A stretch of DNA of 9,411 nt from an uncultured Marinilabiliaceae bacterium (GCA_905235955.1 CAJONN010000102.1:1-9411); one strand, 5' to 3'. Shown: positions 1-7,524, counted from the stretch's first letter. The notes: generated by a model not told the origin, from the sequence alone. A program made the numbers and translations.

Positions 1-15
1 TCGCTTCGCTCAAAC

Positions 16-176
16 AGAAAATCGTTTCGGGCGCTTCGCTACGATAATTTTCTTTACGCTCCGTGACAAAGGCGACAACCGCGAGGTGAAAATCGGGTTT
101 CGTGCATATTGTTGGAAAGTAATTTTCCGTTGTATTTCTTTCGCCCTTTCGGGGCTACTTCAATTGCGAAACTTGA
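16..176 (+). repeat. Left copy of ~161-bp inverted dispersed repeat
   Basis: This segment matches the reverse complement of 9251-9411 over 161 bases without gaps. By hand I count about 21 differences, or roughly 87% identity; the differences cluster at 27-32 and 106-128. Both copies keep a 7-bp dyad, AGAAAAT at 16-22 and ATTTTCT at 47-53, and a short GCCC/GGGC hairpin occurs at 143-155. It lies upstream of slyD and encodes no convincing protein. It looks like a dispersed intergenic element. The window starts only 15 bases outside it, so its true outer boundary is unknown. Confidence 0.85.
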
Positions 177-230
177 ATAAAAAGTAACAGAAGAAAAGGT
201 TTTTAAATTAAAGAACCATGATATTTTCAT

Positions 231-238
231 TAAATTTG
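231..238 (+). promoter_or_regulatory. Putative Bacteroidota -7 promoter box for slyD
   Basis: TAAATTTG matches the Bacteroidota sigma-ABfr -7 consensus TAnnTTTG exactly. Transcription would start around 243-247, leaving a leader of about 28 bases before the ATG at 273. No clear -33 TTTG box sits at the usual 19-21 base spacing; the nearest T-run is at 200-204, which is too far. The call therefore rests on the -7 box and its position. Confidence 0.45.
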
Positions 239-272
239 CGCCAAAATCAATTCATAAAAAAACAATAATTAG

Positions 273-824
273 ATGAATATTCAGAAAAATGCTTTCGTAT
301 CGCTTGCCTATGAATTGCGTACAGAGGGCTCGGCCAACGGACCTTTGGTAGAAAAAATTACAACCGAACGCCCAATGAATTTCGTTTTTGGCATTGGAAC
401 TATGTTGCCCATTTTTGAACAACACCTCGAAGGACTTAAGACAGGCGATGACTTTCAGTTTATACTTAAGCCTGATGAAGCCTACGGCGAATATCGCAAC
501 GATGCCGTAGTCAACATACCGAAAGATGTTTTTGTTGTTGATGGTGAATTGCGTTCTGACCTTCTGAAAATTGGCAATACAGTGCCTATGATAGGAGAGG
601 GTGGACAAAGAGTCAATGGTCGCATTCTCAACATAACTGACACTGAAGTGAAGATGGACTTCAACTCACCTCTCGCTGGCGAAACACTCTACTTCTCTGG
701 CAAAATAATTGAAGTGCGCGAAGCTACTGCTGAAGAAATCAATCAAACATCTCATTGTAGTAGTTGTGGCGGTGGCTGTGGCTCAAATGGTTGTGGCTCA
801 AATGGTTGTGGCGGTTGCCACTAA
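273..824 (+). CDS. slyD: FKBP-type peptidyl-prolyl cis-trans isomerase, SlyD family
   Basis: A 183-residue cytoplasmic prolyl isomerase/chaperone of the SlyD type. The N-terminal FKBP strands are followed by the GxGxxLPxFEQHLEGLKTGD stretch (about 40-59) and AYGEY (70-74). An insert-in-flap chaperone domain follows at about 76-128, then the family's C-terminal FKBP strand around NSPLAGETLYF (131-141). There is no signal peptide or lipobox, which fits a cytosolic protein. The tail from residue 161 is Gly/Cys-rich with six cysteines (162, 165, 169, 174, 179, 182) and flanking H161 and H183. By analogy with the His/Cys tail of E. coli SlyD it may bind Ni or Zn; that is inference. The ATG at 273 has no clear Shine-Dalgarno, as is common in this phylum. 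It is the first gene of the plus-strand block and lies 39 bp before aroC. Confidence 0.93.
   Translation: MNIQKNAFVSLAYELRTEGSANGPLVEKITTERPMNFVFGIGTMLPIFEQHLEGLKTGDDFQFILKPDEAYGEYRNDAVVNIPKDVFVVDGELRSDLLKIGNTVPMIGEGGQRVNGRILNITDTEVKMDFNSPLAGETLYFSGKIIEVREATAEEINQTSHCSSCGGGCGSNGCGSNGCGGCH
780..809 (+). repeat. 15-bp tandem duplication in the slyD tail
   Basis: Two perfect head-to-tail copies of GGCTCAAATGGTTGT, at 780-794 and 795-809, encode two GSNGC units of the Cys/Gly tail. The repeat is in frame, so slippage would add or remove one Cys-containing unit without a frameshift. Confidence 0.9.
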
Positions 825-863
825 GAAGTTTTTTCTGTCAAACCCTAAAAAATATAAAAAGCT

Positions 864-1940
864 GTGAGGAATACGTTTGGTAATGTTTTCAGGCTAACCA
901 CATTTGGCGAGTCGCATGGCGAAGCCGTAGGTGGCGTTGTTGACGGAATGGTGCCCGGAATCGACATCGATGTCGACTTTATTCAGAGCGAACTCAACCG
1001 CCGCAGACCGGGACAGTCAAAAATAACAACCCCACGCGACGAAAAAGATCGTGTGCGCATCTTGAGTGGAATCTTTGGCGGTAAGTCAACAGGTACGCCA
1101 ATTGGTTTTATCGTTGAAAACGAAAACCAACATTCGTCAGACTACGACAATATTGTTGATACCTTTCGTCCGTCACACGCTGATTATACTTTTTTTGAAA
1201 AATATGGTATCAGAGACCATCGAGGTGGCGGACGCACATCAGCACGCGAAACCATCTCAAGAGTTGTAGGTGGTGCTATAGCCAAAATATTGCTAAGCAA
1301 GCATGGCATTAGCGTCAGAGCATACACCAAGCAAGTGGGTAGCATAGTGCTAAATACACCATACACCAATCTCGACCTCTCAGCAGTTGAAAATAACATT
1401 GTTCGCTGTCCGGATGCAGCCGTAGCTGAACGCATGATAGCTGAAATAGAGCAGGTGCGCAATCAGAAAGACTCAATTGGTGGCGTTATCACCTGCGTAG
1501 TGAGCGGAGTGCCTGTAGGCTTGGGCGAACCTTGTTTTGATAAATTGCAAGCCCTATTGGCTCACGCTATGCTCTCTATCAATGCAGTAAAAGGATTTGA
1601 ATACGGCTCAGGCTTTAGTGGTGTATCAATGCGAGGCTCTGAGCACAACGATGTTTTTTATATCGACAACAACCGCGTGCGCACTCGCACCAACAACAGC
1701 GGTGGCATACAAGGTGGCGTGTCGAATGGTGAAGATATTTACTTCAATGTAGCCTTCAAACCTACAGCTACTATACTTATGCAACAACAAACAGTAAATG
1801 CACTACATCAAGAGGTGCTCACCACCGTCAAAGGGCGGCACGACCCATGCGTTGTGCCTCGCGCAGTGCCCATTGTAGAGGCTATGGCTGCCATGGTTAT
1901 AGCCGATGCATTGCTAATGAATAAAACCGTAAGAGGTTGA
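864..1940 (+). CDS. aroC: Chorismate synthase
   Basis: A 358-residue protein of the usual length for chorismate synthase. The enzyme uses reduced FMN to convert 5-enolpyruvylshikimate-3-phosphate to chorismate, the last shikimate-pathway step before aromatic amino acids and other aromatics. Signatures run along the whole protein: [13 protein letters not shown] near residues 12-24, [14 protein letters not shown], the FMN-contacting [13 protein letters not shown] region, [30 protein letters not shown], and [18 protein letters not shown] near the end. The start is GTG. An in-frame TAA at 855-857 blocks an earlier start, and the next ATG (residue 29) would cut away the essential N-terminal motif. 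The gene is intact. It sits between slyD and a dehydrogenase on one strand and is presumably cotranscribed with them. Confidence 0.98.
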   Translation: MRNTFGNVFRLTTFGESHGEAVGGVVDGMVPGIDIDVDFIQSELNRRRPGQSKITTPRDEKDRVRILSGIFGGKSTGTPIGFIVENENQHSSDYDNIVDTFRPSHADYTFFEKYGIRDHRGGGRTSARETISRVVGGAIAKILLSKHGISVRAYTKQVGSIVLNTPYTNLDLSAVENNIVRCPDAAVAERMIAEIEQVRNQKDSIGGVITCVVSGVPVGLGEPCFDKLQALLAHAMLSINAVKGFEYGSGFSGVSMRGSEHNDVFYIDNNRVRTRTNNSGGIQGGVSNGEDIYFNVAFKPTATILMQQQTVNALHQEVLTTVKGRHDPCVVPRAVPIVEAMAAMVIADALLMNKTVRG

Positions 1941-1944
1941 TATT

Positions 1945-2739
1945 ATGAATGTTGCTGACAAGGTTGTTGTCATTACCGGAGCTTCGTCAGGCATAGGGCG
2001 AGCTTGTGCCATTGATATGGTGAGGGCAGGTGCTAAAGTAGTGCTTGCTTCACGTAACGAACTTGAGCTTTGTGCCGTTGCTGATTCGGTCGATCCTTCT
2101 GGAAGGCGTACACTCGTTGTGCCTACTGATGTTACCAATCCCGAACAATGTCAGCAACTCATTGCCGAAACGCTATCATATTTTGGACATCTTGATGTGC
2201 TAATCAACAATGCAGGCATCTCTATGCGTGCTGATTTTGACAAAGTTGACATAAAAGTATTGCATGAGGTGATGAATGTAAACTTTTGGGGCACAGTGTA
2301 TTGTACCAAAGCTGCATTGCCACACTTGCTTGCTTCGCATGGCACAATAGTTGGCGTAAGTTCGGTGGCAGGTCACATAGGTTTGCCCGGTCGGACAGGT
2401 TATTCGGCATCAAAATTTGCAATGCGTGGTTTTCTTGAGACCATTCGCAACGAATATTTGCATACAGGGCTCAAAGTATTCATTATAGCACCAAGCTACA
2501 CAACATCAAACGTGCGCAAAGCAGCACTCACTGCCAATGGCACACCTCAAGGCTCATCGCCCCTCGACGAAGAGAGGCTGATGAGTGCCGAAAAGGTTGC
2601 CAAAGCTATCAGAAAAGGTATAGAGAGCGAGCGCCGATTCAGAGTATTATCATTTGTTGAAGGTTGGCTTGCGCTTTGGCTCAACAAATGGTGCCCGTCA
2701 GTTGTTAGCAAAATAGTTAGCAAGAAGATAATAAAGTAG
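1945..2739 (+). CDS. Short-chain dehydrogenase/reductase (SDR) family oxidoreductase
   Basis: A 264-residue classical SDR with a Rossmann fold for NAD(P)H. Visible motifs are the cofactor loop TGASSGIG (11-18), NNAG (88-91), and the catalytic residues N113, S140, Y153 and K157 (YSASK). The R37 region after the second strand (ASRNEL) hints at NADP(H) preference. The last ~30 residues carry a hydrophobic/Trp segment (VEGWLALWLNKW) and a Lys-rich end, which could dock to a membrane as in DHRS7B-like SDRs. That likeness is an impression and the substrate cannot be told. The start lies 4 bp after the aroC stop, with AGAGG at 1932-1936 as a usable ribosome binding site, so it is probably translated from the aroC message. 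The stop is 8 bp from the stop of the convergent gene. Confidence 0.92.
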   Translation: MNVADKVVVITGASSGIGRACAIDMVRAGAKVVLASRNELELCAVADSVDPSGRRTLVVPTDVTNPEQCQQLIAETLSYFGHLDVLINNAGISMRADFDKVDIKVLHEVMNVNFWGTVYCTKAALPHLLASHGTIVGVSSVAGHIGLPGRTGYSASKFAMRGFLETIRNEYLHTGLKVFIIAPSYTTSNVRKAALTANGTPQGSSPLDEERLMSAEKVAKAIRKGIESERRFRVLSFVEGWLALWLNKWCPSVVSKIVSKKIIK

Positions 2740-2747
2740 GGCGAACA

Positions 2748-3683
2748 TCATTCAGTTCCTCCTTGCACCATAAATAGTAGTGCATTTTGTAGCACCAGAG
2801 GTTTGTTGTGAGCAAAAAATACAATGCCATCGGTTGGCGCTTCTACGTTGCTGATAATCTGTCCGTTGTATGGATCGATGATTTGCGCTATAGTTTCTCC
2901 TTGTGCTATTCTGCTGCCTGCATCTGCCAACCTACAAAATATGCCAGCATGTTGCGCTTTAATGTGTAGCAAGTCAGCTTCATCTATCACTTCTGACTCA
3001 TATACAGTGCCTAAAGCGCCTCGGTTTATTATGCCCGTTCGTTTCATCATGCGTAGTATAGCATCAATAGTTTCAATACTTGTTTTATTATCTATTTGGT
3101 TGGTGTGCCCAGCATATACTGAGAAGGCTTTGGTGTTCCAAAGTTGCCAATTGTAGTTGAGTAGGGTAGTGTCGAATGGGCGTGGTTTACAAGTAGTTAC
3201 GTACTTCATGCCAAAAAGCTTAGCAGTGGCAATATCTTCGTATCCGGTAGAAAACATTCTGACGTGTGGCACAAAGTTGCCCGGCACATAGTAGCTTGCC
3301 ATTTGTATGCCAAAGCGGAATCCATTGATAGCAGAAAATATGGCAGTGGCAATGCGTTGAGTGGTTTCGCCGCGGTCGTAGCCCGGAAACATTCGGTTGA
3401 TGTCTGTATTGTCCATTGCCCAAAAACGCCTACCTACATTCATAGAAAAAGGGTTGCATGAGGGTATGACCAATATGCTATTGCCTGCAGTTATTTCGCC
3501 ACGTTGCTCCATAGCACTCAGATGGTTGACTATTTGCGAACAGATATATTGCTGTTGCACCTCGTCGCCACGCATAGCTCCTACTATTGCAAGCGTTTTT
3601 TCGCCTTCGCCAAAATGATAGCCCGCAATCCGAAAGTTGTCGCGATAGGGCGATGTCATTTCAAATATAGTTTCTATTCTCAT
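2748..3683 (-). CDS. AstE/AspA-family (COG3608-like) protein lacking zinc ligands; probable pseudoenzyme
   Basis: A 311-residue paralogue of the gene directly upstream, of almost equal length and collinear throughout. AstE/AspA-family enzymes are M14-like zinc hydrolases that cleave N-acyl or peptide-type amides. In this copy the HxxE motif reads R38-G-D-E41, the second zinc histidine (DIHSS in the neighbour) is A129 in QMASYY, and the general-base glutamate position (VVEMG in the neighbour) is Y190 in SVYAG. I checked the codons: CGT, GCA and TAT. It keeps the substrate-carboxylate pair N96-R97 in DINRMFPG and the C-terminal barrel-sandwich-like domain (about 225-311, with IDPYNGQI and APTDGIV). 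The frame is open throughout, so it is not a decayed gene. Its ATG overlaps the preceding stop (ATGA at 3680-3683), implying coupled translation and possibly a paired complex. Loss of activity is inferred; a rearranged metal site using other histidines is not excluded. Confidence 0.88.
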   Translation of the reverse strand: MRIETIFEMTSPYRDNFRIAGYHFGEGEKTLAIVGAMRGDEVQQQYICSQIVNHLSAMEQRGEITAGNSILVIPSCNPFSMNVGRRFWAMDNTDINRMFPGYDRGETTQRIATAIFSAINGFRFGIQMASYYVPGNFVPHVRMFSTGYEDIATAKLFGMKYVTTCKPRPFDTTLLNYNWQLWNTKAFSVYAGHTNQIDNKTSIETIDAILRMMKRTGIINRGALGTVYESEVIDEADLLHIKAQHAGIFCRLADAGSRIAQGETIAQIIDPYNGQIISNVEAPTDGIVFFAHNKPLVLQNALLFMVQGGTE

Positions 3684-4612
3684 TTCTCCGTTGAATTAAA
3701 AATACGTGCCATAAGCGAGCCTTCATATACAATGGGGTAGGCTCTGATGGTGAACAAAAAGCCATCGGTGGGCGAATTGACGCTACTTAGTATTTGCCCA
3801 CGCAGTGGATCAACTATTTGTCCTATCTCTTCGCCTTTTTTTACCCATACGCCACACTTTATTTTGGTCAGAAAGACTCCTGATGTTTCAGCATTGAGAA
3901 ATGTTACATTGTCGCCTTGGCAAACCATAGGTAGTTGTTGCTCGTCAGTGTTAGTGCCCAACCAAATGCCCATTGTTTGCATTAGGTTCAGAATGCCGCT
4001 AACAAGTTTTTGGCACATATCGTAGTTGATGCGTTGCCCTACGCCCATCTCTACTACCAAACAAGGTGTGCCGGTTGAATTGAGCGAATGTGCAAGTGTA
4101 GCTTCAAGCACAGTAGCAGCATCGTGCACCCACACAAAGTCTACGCCCAATTGCTGAGCAAATGGTATGAGAGTGTCAGCATTATGTACATTGATGCGAA
4201 CTTGTGGCGTTTCGTAGAGGTATAGATTGCTTGAGTGAATGTCTATCACCATGTCAGCACCTTTGATGTCTTCAACAATGGCGTGTGCTGTTTGTTCGGC
4301 CATAGTGCCGTTTGGGTCGCCGGGGAAGATGCGATTCATGTCGAGGTCGAAGTTTGGTATGCCACGTTGTATGGTGTCGATGCCAAGCGGATTGAGTGCT
4401 GGGTACACTTCAAGTGTGCCGTTGAGTAGCTCTTTTTGTTGATTGGCTATTCGCACGAGTTCGTAGCAGATCATTTGACCTTCGAGTTCATCGCCATGAG
4501 TGCCTGTTACAACGCATATTCGCTTGTGGCTATTGCCGTGCTGAATGACGTTTTTGCGTATGCGAAATTGTTCATCAATAGGTAGTTCGGTCGATACTAT
4601 AGTTTTTATCAT
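3680..4612 (-). CDS. Succinylglutamate desuccinylase/aspartoacylase (AstE/AspA) family zinc hydrolase
   Basis: A 310-residue member of the AstE/AspA branch of M14-like zinc carboxypeptidases, which hydrolyse acyl-amino acid or peptide amide bonds. Zinc ligands are visible as H39 and E42 in TGTHGDELEG and H126 in VIDIHSS. The catalytic glutamate is E188 in LVVEMGVG, and the substrate-carboxylate pair is N93-R94 in DLDMNRIFPG. The C-terminal ~90 residues form a barrel-sandwich-like domain (IVDPLRGQI, SPTDGFLF) seen in COG3608-type members. The frame is open to 4678, but the start at 4612 is preferred: it gives an ATGA overlap with the transglutaminase stop, matches the 311-aa paralogue, and drops a low-complexity Thr-rich leader. 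No signal peptide is visible, so a cytoplasmic site is likely. The substrate is unknown; context suggests the product or intermediate of the neighbouring ATP-grasp system. Confidence 0.9.
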   Translation of the reverse strand: MIKTIVSTELPIDEQFRIRKNVIQHGNSHKRICVVTGTHGDELEGQMICYELVRIANQQKELLNGTLEVYPALNPLGIDTIQRGIPNFDLDMNRIFPGDPNGTMAEQTAHAIVEDIKGADMVIDIHSSNLYLYETPQVRINVHNADTLIPFAQQLGVDFVWVHDAATVLEATLAHSLNSTGTPCLVVEMGVGQRINYDMCQKLVSGILNLMQTMGIWLGTNTDEQQLPMVCQGDNVTFLNAETSGVFLTKIKCGVWVKKGEEIGQIVDPLRGQILSSVNSPTDGFLFTIRAYPIVYEGSLMARIFNSTEK

Positions 4613-5379
4613 AGTTGTTGTAGTGTTACACTTATTTGTGTCTGTTGTGTAGCTTGTCCGCAAAACATGCCTCTGCATACGGGGCAGTCAGCCGAGTCGC
4701 GCCCATGGGCTATCTTCACGTAGCCTTGCAATTCGGTGCGGTTGTGGGTGGGGTCGAAGCCATGCCAATTGAAGCCATCAGTTACCTCTACCCAAGCGTG
4801 TGTTTCGCCAGTGCCTTCAACAAATCCGCACACGTAGCGAGCTGCTATTTGGTTAGCGCGGCATAAAGCTATCATCAGGTGAGCATAGTCTTGGCATACA
4901 CCTCGTTTGTTGGCAAACACCTCTGTAGCCGATGTCTCTACGGTGGTGCTATTGGTAGCATAGCTAAGCATTTGGTTTACTATTTGGCAAATGTCGGCTG
5001 CTTTGTCAAACACGTTGGTAGCGTAGCTTGTTTGTGTGCATTGCTGCATTTGTGGCGTAAACTTTGTGAGCTCTGATGGCAATGTGTAGAGGTATAGGTT
5101 TTCGCCACGCGCCCTCTCAGTATATTCTTGCGTAGCAACAATGCCTGTGCTCACGTAGGCAAATACTGATATGGGCTTTGTGGCTCCACCATATACCGTT
5201 CGGTTGCCAAATGCATCGGTGCCATTGCGTAGCCAATAGTAGGGTGGTAGTAGCAAGTGTTCAGACTCTATGGTTTGGAAGGTATTGCTTAGTGGCTGAC
5301 AGCGCAATATTATTGAGTGTTGGACTACGGGTTGGCTAAATGTTACAATGGTCTGATAGTTATACAAATAGCGTTTCAT
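4609..5379 (-). CDS. Transglutaminase-like (COG1305) cysteine peptidase/amidase
   Basis: A 256-residue protein with the N-terminal beta domain and C-terminal papain-like core of bacterial transglutaminase-like proteins. The catalytic triad is C162 in KRGVCQDYAHL, H194 in GETHAWVEV and D209 in HGFDPTHN. The N-terminal ~100 residues resemble the beta-strand region usually found ahead of this core. A CPxCRGMFC cysteine cluster (232-240) near the end could bind a metal, but that is a guess. There is no signal peptide, so it probably acts in the cytosol. Such proteins often work as peptidases or amidases rather than cross-linkers. It lies 12 bp after the alpha-E stop, with AAGGTAGGA just upstream as ribosome binding site, and its stop overlaps the next start by ATGA. 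This family regularly accompanies alpha-E and circularly permuted ATP-grasp genes. Confidence 0.92.
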   Translation of the reverse strand: MKRYLYNYQTIVTFSQPVVQHSIILRCQPLSNTFQTIESEHLLLPPYYWLRNGTDAFGNRTVYGGATKPISVFAYVSTGIVATQEYTERARGENLYLYTLPSELTKFTPQMQQCTQTSYATNVFDKAADICQIVNQMLSYATNSTTVETSATEVFANKRGVCQDYAHLMIALCRANQIAARYVCGFVEGTGETHAWVEVTDGFNWHGFDPTHNRTELQGYVKIAHGRDSADCPVCRGMFCGQATQQTQISVTLQQL

Positions 5380-5391
5380 TTTCCTACCTTT

Positions 5392-6090
5392 CTACACCTT
5401 AGCCAATTTGTTGATTGATGTAAGCAAACGGTTTTTGTAGGCAATGTTGTTGATGTCGAAGAGTTCTTTTTTTAGCATGCTTTCTAGTTCGCCAACAACT
5501 TCAGTGTCAAAGAAGTCGTGCTTCTGCTGCCTATATCGTTTGAGCGAGTCGAATGCCAGTTGCACACGTTCATAGCTGTAGCCAAAGCGCACTTGCATAT
5601 CGAGGTTTTCTATGTTGCGCCCTGTCATCATGATGTTGAGTGCATTGTGGTTTTGCAGATACTGCTCGGCTGCTCCCCAGAAGGCAAGCGACCAGTCGAT
5701 GATGGGCTGCAAGCATATTACGTTTTTTTCGCTTTTTTCTTTGCATTCGTTCATTAGTGCAACGCTCATTTCTATGTAGCTTAGCGATTCTGACATTATG
5801 TCTTCTCTGAGCAAAATGGCATTGTCCATAGCTTTTGTTTGGGCAGCAATCACTGAGCAAGGGTATGTTTTGTCATACATCATGCCGAGTGTGAATTCGT
5901 CGTTGGTTTGATACATTCCCATAGCGTCGAGTTTGCTCCAGAAGGTCTGATAGTCTTCGGGGGCGCCGTCTATCATTTTGTCGTAGCATTTACGTAGCTG
6001 ATGTAGCGTTAGGTAAACGCGTTCTTCATATCTGCCAAGCCAAAAGAGTGTGTTGGCTTTTGTGGGCGAAATTACTGTGCTTCGTACCAT
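5392..6090 (-). CDS. Alpha-E domain (DUF403 / COG2307) protein
   Basis: A 232-residue, all-helical protein of the alpha-E family, a companion of circularly permuted ATP-grasp ligases whose biochemical role is unresolved. The N-terminal ANTLFWLGRYEER (12-24) is the family hallmark. It is followed by NAILLREDIMSESL (90-103) and a GRNIENLDMQVRF segment (157-169). The frame is open to 6228, but that leader would run 103 bases into the ATP-grasp coding region and has no family resemblance. The ATG at 6090 puts the hallmark motif close to the N-terminus, as usual. No Shine-Dalgarno is visible. From memory the family is commonly near 300 residues, so this is a compact version, with no frameshift seen. 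It sits 35 bp after the ATP-grasp gene and 12 bp before the transglutaminase gene. Confidence 0.9.
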   Translation of the reverse strand: MVRSTVISPTKANTLFWLGRYEERVYLTLHQLRKCYDKMIDGAPEDYQTFWSKLDAMGMYQTNDEFTLGMMYDKTYPCSVIAAQTKAMDNAILLREDIMSESLSYIEMSVALMNECKEKSEKNVICLQPIIDWSLAFWGAAEQYLQNHNALNIMMTGRNIENLDMQVRFGYSYERVQLAFDSLKRYRQQKHDFFDTEVVGELESMLKKELFDINNIAYKNRLLTSINKLAKV

Positions 6091-6125
6091 ATTTTTGTAA
6101 TTTTTTTGGTGTGTTATTGTTTGTT

Positions 6126-7454
6126 TTATTCTTCCATTACCCAAGTGTCTTTGAATCCGCCACCTTGTGATGAGTTGACTACAAACGATGTCGGGTTGCG
6201 CGAGAAGCGTGTTAGTCCGCTGCGCCATACTTTGGTTTCTTTACCACTTACCACAAAAGCGCGTAGGTCGGCTTTGCGCCACACAAGTTCGTCGCCCTCC
6301 AATATTTCAAGGTCTTTGAAGTCGATAACTTCCTGTGCAATCCATCGGCGAGGCTGTTCTATAATGAGGTTTTTGAGCTCGGTGAGTTTCTCTTCGCTTA
6401 GGTCTTTGCCAAACACTACGCCATATCCGCCGGCTTCGCTCACGTCTTTGATTACGAGCTTGCTGATGTTGCTGAGCACATAGTTGTAGTCGTCTTTGAA
6501 GTAGGGCAGATAGGTTGGTGCGTTTTGCAATATGGGTTTTTCGCCCAAATAGTATTCTACCATTTTGGGCACGAAGTAGTATATGCCTTTGTCGTCGGCC
6601 ACACCATTGCCAATGGCGTTGATGAGTGCTACATTGCCCGCTTTGTAGGCTTGCATTACATTTGGTATACCTAATAGCGATGATGCTTCAAACACCAATG
6701 GATCAAGATATTCGTCGCTCACACGTCTGTAGATGCAGCCTACGCGGGTGCGCTCTTGACCTATGCCGGTGTAGTATACGTTGTTGTTTTCCACTGTTAG
6801 GTCGCCCGGATATGCTAATGTTGCACCTACTTTCTCAGCCAAATATGAATGCTCAAAGTAGGCTGAGTTGTAGCGTCCGGGGGTTAGTATCACTGCTATG
6901 CCACGCCCATCGTTCATGTCGTCCATCATTTGGCGTAGCAGGTCAGCATAGTCGCGGTTTTCGGCTACAGCGTATGCTGCAAATGTGCTTGGCGATACGC
7001 GCCTTGTTATCTGCCGAGCTATCATAGGGTAGCTGGCTCCGCTGGGTATGCGTAGGTTGTCTTCAAGCACATACCATTTATTGTCTTTGCCCTCTACAAG
7101 GTCTATTCCGGCTATGTGAGCATACACTCCGCCCATAGGGCTAATGCCCTCGCACTCTGGCGTATAGCCTTTTGATGAATAGACAAATTCTTCTGGCACG
7201 ATGCCATCTTTGATGATGTTTTTCTCATGGTAAATATCCCACAAGAATTTGTTCAATGCCTCAACGCGTTGGCAAAGTCCTTTTTCCAAGTAGTCCCAGT
7301 CGCTTTTGCTGATGATGCGTGGCACAGAGTCGAATGGGAAGAGTTGCTCGTTGAACGTATTGTTTTTGTACACTCCGAAGCGCACTCCATATCGGCTTAG
7401 CCACTTGTTTACTGTGTCGCGGCTGTCAGTCAAATCTTTGATTCCGATGTTCAT
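6126..7454 (-). CDS. Circularly permuted ATP-grasp type 2 family protein (COG2308-like)
   Basis: A 442-residue circularly permuted ATP-grasp protein (the DUF404/DUF407 group), predicted to activate a carboxylate as acyl phosphate with ATP and couple it to an amine to form an amide. Motifs in order are VLEDNLRIPSG (129-139, probable metal/ATP residues E131 and N133), ILTPGRYNSAYFEH (189-202), YRRVSDEYLDP (242-252), the Gly-rich loop VIKDVSEAGGYGV (334-346), AQEVIDF (373-379), RKADLRAFVV (393-402) and SSQGGGFKDTWV (428-439). The order, with the Gly-rich loop late in the chain, is the permuted arrangement. All expected regions are present, so it is probably active. Substrate and product are unknown. 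It begins 70 bp after amt and heads the ATP-grasp, alpha-E, transglutaminase and AstE/AspA set. No TAnnTTTG box was seen in the 70-bp gap, so it may depend on read-through from amt. Confidence 0.93.
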   Translation of the reverse strand: MNIGIKDLTDSRDTVNKWLSRYGVRFGVYKNNTFNEQLFPFDSVPRIISKSDWDYLEKGLCQRVEALNKFLWDIYHEKNIIKDGIVPEEFVYSSKGYTPECEGISPMGGVYAHIAGIDLVEGKDNKWYVLEDNLRIPSGASYPMIARQITRRVSPSTFAAYAVAENRDYADLLRQMMDDMNDGRGIAVILTPGRYNSAYFEHSYLAEKVGATLAYPGDLTVENNNVYYTGIGQERTRVGCIYRRVSDEYLDPLVFEASSLLGIPNVMQAYKAGNVALINAIGNGVADDKGIYYFVPKMVEYYLGEKPILQNAPTYLPYFKDDYNYVLSNISKLVIKDVSEAGGYGVVFGKDLSEEKLTELKNLIIEQPRRWIAQEVIDFKDLEILEGDELVWRKADLRAFVVSGKETKVWRSGLTRFSRNPTSFVVNSSQGGGFKDTWVMEE

Positions 7455-7524
7455 AAGTTTATGTTTTTATGATTGTTGTTAACTCTTGTTCTTTGCTTTG
7501 GCGTTGAGACATTAATATTAATGG

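Noticed and set aside
90..110. Tiny open frame on the minus strand in the left repeat (about 17 codons from ATGCACGAAACC)
   Set aside because: The start codon is absent from the right copy, the frame is very short, and there is no ribosome binding site, so it is not supported as a gene.
252..608. 118-codon open frame on the minus strand over slyD
   Set aside because: It is antisense to a clear SlyD, has no conserved features, and no promoter was seen for it.
4613..4678. Longer N-terminus for the AstE/AspA hydrolase starting at 4678
   Set aside because: It overlaps the end of the transglutaminase gene by 70 bases, adds a Thr/Asn-rich leader with no family match, and ignores the ATGA overlap at 4609-4612, which gives a length equal to the paralogue.
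6091..6228. Longer N-terminus for the alpha-E protein starting at 6228
   Set aside because: It runs into the ATP-grasp coding region, and the extra 46 residues do not resemble the family; the ATG at 6090 places the hallmark motif at the N-terminus.
6626..7027. 133-codon open frame on the plus strand inside the ATP-grasp gene
   Set aside because: It is antisense to a conserved gene, with Cys/Leu/Arg-rich composition typical of a shadow frame and no family resemblance.
7511..7522. ATTAATATTAAT palindrome between amt and the ATP-grasp gene as a terminator
   Set aside because: The perfect 12-base palindrome is all A/T with no loop and no following T-run, so it would not form a stable terminator hairpin.
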